Shown here one piece after another: positions 22,297 through 24,453 of a stretch of 24,453 bases of DNA. The notes under the pieces are model-generated. The model searched no databases. It was not told the origin of the DNA and saw nothing but the letters and a program-made list of their open reading frames with translations. The DNA comes from Candidatus Equinaster intestinalis (GTDB lineage Bacteria > Bacillota_A > Clostridia > Oscillospirales > Acutalibacteraceae). The translations under genes were made by a program, and so were the position numbers. Position 1 is the stretch's first letter, and each line of letters opens with the position of its first letter. The DNA lies in the NCBI GenBank assembly GCA_018065375.1, contig JAGHTJ010000088.1:1-24453 (forward strand). Reading direction: 5' to 3'.

Positions 22297-22306
22297 AAAA
22301 AATCAA
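22278..22306 (-). promoter_or_regulatory. ttcA-acyltransferase promoter nested in the asnA terminator
   Basis: On the minus strand TTGATT (complement of 22301-22306), 17 bp, exact TATAAT (complement of 22278-22283). Predicted start near 22271, giving a leader of about 23 nt that begins within the terminator's distal arm, so new transcripts cannot form the hairpin. Confidence 0.72.
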
Positions 22307-22308
22307 TA

Positions 22309-23316
22309 TCAAAGAAGAACTATTCCGCTTTCCGCGCAAAGCTTTCTCATATCTGCTGGCCATACCGAAGACTGCACCTCGCCTATATGCGCCTTACGCA
22401 AAAAGAGCATACACATTCTTGACTGACCGATTCCGCCGCCTATTGTATAGGGTAGCTCATGCTCGAGCAACGCCTTATGGAAGGGCAGATTTTTTCTGTC
22501 AAGACAGTTTCTTTCCTCGAGCTGGCGCAAAAGCGACTCTTCATCAACCCTGATGCCCATGCTCGAAAGCTCAAAGGCACTATCCAGCACCGGATTATAA
22601 ACAAGAATATCTCCGTTAAGCTCCCAATCATCATAATCGGGGGCTCTGCCATCGTGAATTTTACCGGACTTCAGTTTTCCGCCGATTTTCATAAGAAATA
22701 CCGAGCCTTTTTCTTTAACTATGGCATTTTCTCTCTGCTTTGCGGTAAAATCGGGGTATCTGTCCTCAAGCTCTTGAGAGGTAACGAAGGTTATTTCATC
22801 GCTTAAGGTACGATTGATAAAATTATATTCTTTAGCTATATATTTTTCGGTTTCCTTTAAAGCCTCATAGATAAGGTTTACCGTTTCTTTAAGGGTTTGC
22901 TCGTTACGGTCCTTTTTCTCTATGATTTTTTCCCAATCCCATTGGTCAACAAAAACCGAATGAATATTATCGAGATCTTCATCTCTGCGAATGGCATTCA
23001 TATCGGTATAAAGTCCTTCGCCAACGCTGAAGCCGTGATTTTTGAGCGAAAATCTTTTCCACTTTGCAAGAGAGTGAACTATCTCAACATCCATATTTCC
23101 GTCCTTTAAATCGAAGCTGACCGGACGCTCAACACCGTTTAATGTGTCATTTAGTCCGCTCGTTGTTTCAACGAAAAGCGGGGCGGAAACGCGGGTAAGA
23201 TTAAGCTTTTCAGCCAAATTCCGTTCAAAAAAGTCCTTAACCTTTTTGATGGCAACCTCGGTTTCGTAAAGGTTTAAAACCGAGCTGTACCCCTTTGGAA
23301 TCTGCAAGTTTCTCAT
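22309..23316 (-). CDS. asnA: Aspartate-ammonia ligase (asparagine synthetase A)
   Basis: 335 aa, close to the usual 330. A class II aminoacyl-tRNA-synthetase-like fold that makes asparagine from aspartate, ammonia and [25 protein letters not shown] and ERPVSFDL lie at about 40-71; [30 protein letters not shown] and VDQWDWEK are conserved active-site regions; [14 protein letters not shown] near the C-terminus is the ATP-binding motif 3. The start overlaps the upstream lipoprotein gene by ATGA (4 nt), so translation is coupled. No T-box or other leader is seen because the gene is second in its operon. It ends at the hairpin terminator 22263-22296. Confidence 0.96.
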   Translation of the reverse strand: MRNLQIPKGYSSVLNLYETEVAIKKVKDFFERNLAEKLNLTRVSAPLFVETTSGLNDTLNGVERPVSFDLKDGNMDVEIVHSLAKWKRFSLKNHGFSVGEGLYTDMNAIRRDEDLDNIHSVFVDQWDWEKIIEKKDRNEQTLKETVNLIYEALKETEKYIAKEYNFINRTLSDEITFVTSQELEDRYPDFTAKQRENAIVKEKGSVFLMKIGGKLKSGKIHDGRAPDYDDWELNGDILVYNPVLDSAFELSSMGIRVDEESLLRQLEERNCLDRKNLPFHKALLEHELPYTIGGGIGQSRMCMLFLRKAHIGEVQSSVWPADMRKLCAESGIVLL

Positions 23317-24392
23317 TTAGCAGCATCCTCTAAATAGTTAATATCGGCAACCTTGAACTGATTTGTAGAGCTCTTGGTTTCCTTAAGCTCGAGCTTTGCC
23401 GCCTTTTCCTTTATGATTTTTTCCATTTCATCGCCCTTAAGGTCAGTTCTTGCGGCAGATTTAAGTGTTGAAAGCTGGGTATTCTTTTCATTCATAATAT
23501 CGGCACGGAGTATGAGAAGAATGAATTCCTGCTGGTTTGCATTGGTATAGGGAACTACCGCTACCTCGCCCTCCTTAATATCCTTAAGGGCGGTGAAGTA
23601 TTCGGATTCATACTGGAAGCCGTCTGCCGACCAGATTTCAGCAAGGCTGTTGCTGAATGTACCGAAATCGGTTTCATCGGCGGTATATTCCTGTTCCTGA
23701 ACCTCGGCATAAATCTTTGCAAATGCTTCGCCGGCATTGATGCGGTCTGCAAATCCCTTCATGGTATCCTGAACCTCGGTAATATTTTCGTCCTCAAGCT
23801 CCGAAAGATTTGCGGTAAGAACGTTTACATAAGCATAATTTGTGTGAAGATGCTTTGCGATTTCGTCCTCGCTTATCGGGGTTTTACCCTTTTCGCCGTA
23901 AACCGAATCGAAATAAGCCGACTGATAAATGCTGTATGCCATATAATCCTTAAAGCTCTCAATGCCTACACCGTTGGCGGTATAATAGGGCTCATAGCCA
24001 TACTGCCAGTAAAGCTCGGCGTTTGCCTTGGCATTTTCGATGTATGTGGCGGTTTCAACCTTATTTTCCTCGCAAAGACGTTTAGCCGCAAGGAACTCTT
24101 TACAGATTTCAAGAGCTCTGTTCTTTACCCAATCGGTGTATTTAACCCCGTCAATCTCGGTATCGAGATAGTTTTTATTGGTTTTCTGAACCTCGGCTTC
24201 CTCGAGTATTTTGCTGGCCTTCTGCATTGCTTCTTCATCAGCCGCAAGCATTGCGCAGGAATAAAATCCCGAGCTGAAATTTTCACCGTCAACCGTAACG
24301 GCGGTTTCTCCGGGTCTGTGGCAAGCGGTAAGGCTTACGCAAATTGCGGCGGCACAAATTACCGCCAAAGTTTTTTTAAATTTCTTTAACAT
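23313..24392 (-). CDS. PrsA/SurA-like lipoprotein foldase
   Basis: 359 aa. A type II signal peptide with lipobox SLTAC (Cys24) predicts a membrane-anchored extracellular lipoprotein. Most of the protein is helical and acidic. [20 protein letters not shown] (about 180) and the following segment resemble the region leading into the parvulin domain of PrsA/SurA chaperones, and [20 protein letters not shown] with FGTF..S further on resembles a degenerate PpiC-type core. Isomerase activity is uncertain. It may help secreted proteins fold. GGAGGAAAA lies 5-6 nt before the ATG at 24392. It is coupled to asnA by a 4-nt overlap, a pairing without an obvious functional link. Confidence 0.78.
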   Translation of the reverse strand: MLKKFKKTLAVICAAAICVSLTACHRPGETAVTVDGENFSSGFYSCAMLAADEEAMQKASKILEEAEVQKTNKNYLDTEIDGVKYTDWVKNRALEICKEFLAAKRLCEENKVETATYIENAKANAELYWQYGYEPYYTANGVGIESFKDYMAYSIYQSAYFDSVYGEKGKTPISEDEIAKHLHTNYAYVNVLTANLSELEDENITEVQDTMKGFADRINAGEAFAKIYAEVQEQEYTADETDFGTFSNSLAEIWSADGFQYESEYFTALKDIKEGEVAVVPYTNANQQEFILLILRADIMNEKNTQLSTLKSAARTDLKGDEMEKIIKEKAAKLELKETKSSTNQFKVADINYLEDAAK

Positions 24393-24453
24393 CTGATTTT
24401 CCTCCGAAAAACAATTTTACAAAATACAGTATATAACAAACCTCATAAAAAGA
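24393..24453 (-). promoter_or_regulatory. Leader of the PrsA-like lipoprotein gene
   Basis: On the minus strand it carries a strong SD (CGGAGGAAAA). TATACT or TAAAAT further upstream could be a -10 box, but no convincing -35 lies within the window, so the promoter is left open. Confidence 0.35.

Noticed and set aside
24405..24440. Promoter for the PrsA-like lipoprotein gene
   Set aside because: TATACT and TAAAAT are present, but a matching -35 would fall at or beyond the window edge, so it is not called as a full promoter.

Overview
The window looks like chromosome of a low-to-mid GC Firmicute of class Clostridia. This is inferred from gene order and protein style: a miaB / YlbF-family / mutS / mutL block as in Bacillus, a sepF-divIVA-lspA block, an LCP protein with a class B sortase and an SPKTG-anchored protein, an NrdG2-type radical SAM activase, and consensus sigma-A promoters (TTGACA, 16-17 bp, TATAAT). 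An anaerobic gut lineage near Oscillospiraceae/Ruminococcaceae is my best guess but is not proven here.

Layout. 1-1670: an NrdG2-like activase gene (-) is divergent from a small two-gene unit (+) encoding a 78-aa membrane protein and a DUF2383-like four-helix protein; a bidirectional terminator closes the right side. 1676-15530: one strand-uniform (-) cluster of 13 genes behind a single strong promoter (15563-15591), read in the order miaB, ylbF-family, mutS, mutL, miaA, hlyD-like, yggS, sepF, divIVA, lspA, rluD, transketolase N half, transketolase C half. It combines tRNA modification, mismatch repair, cell division, lipoprotein processing and central carbon metabolism. 15648-18550 (-): a sortase B / LCP operon and, just upstream, a separately promoted and terminated cell-wall protein carrying SPKTG. 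18598-20308 (+): a small lipoprotein, a structured RNA that begins like a tRNA, a tRNA-Leu(UAA), and a DUF1919 protein. 20309-24453 (-): a PrsA-like lipoprotein with overlapping asnA, then a ttcA-like gene with a membrane acyltransferase.

The ordinary parts are housekeeping genes. The unusual points are: (1) divIVA is cut by an in-frame TAG, yet an intact 104-codon Pro/Glu/Ala/Val-rich reading frame continues to 15 nt before lspA, which itself uses a TTG start; (2) a 25-nt exact copy of the tRNA-Leu 5' end lies 170 bp upstream, fused to a GC-rich strongly folding segment that is not a tRNA; (3) a diverged copy of the last 31 nt of ttcA lies just past the acyltransferase gene, so that gene is flanked by direct repeats like an inserted cassette; (4) a hairpin before the DUF2383 gene both hides its Shine-Dalgarno sequence and resembles an intrinsic terminator; (5) two promoters have their -10 box in the loop of a perfect inverted repeat. 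No CRISPR array, transposase, phage gene or recognised defence system was seen.
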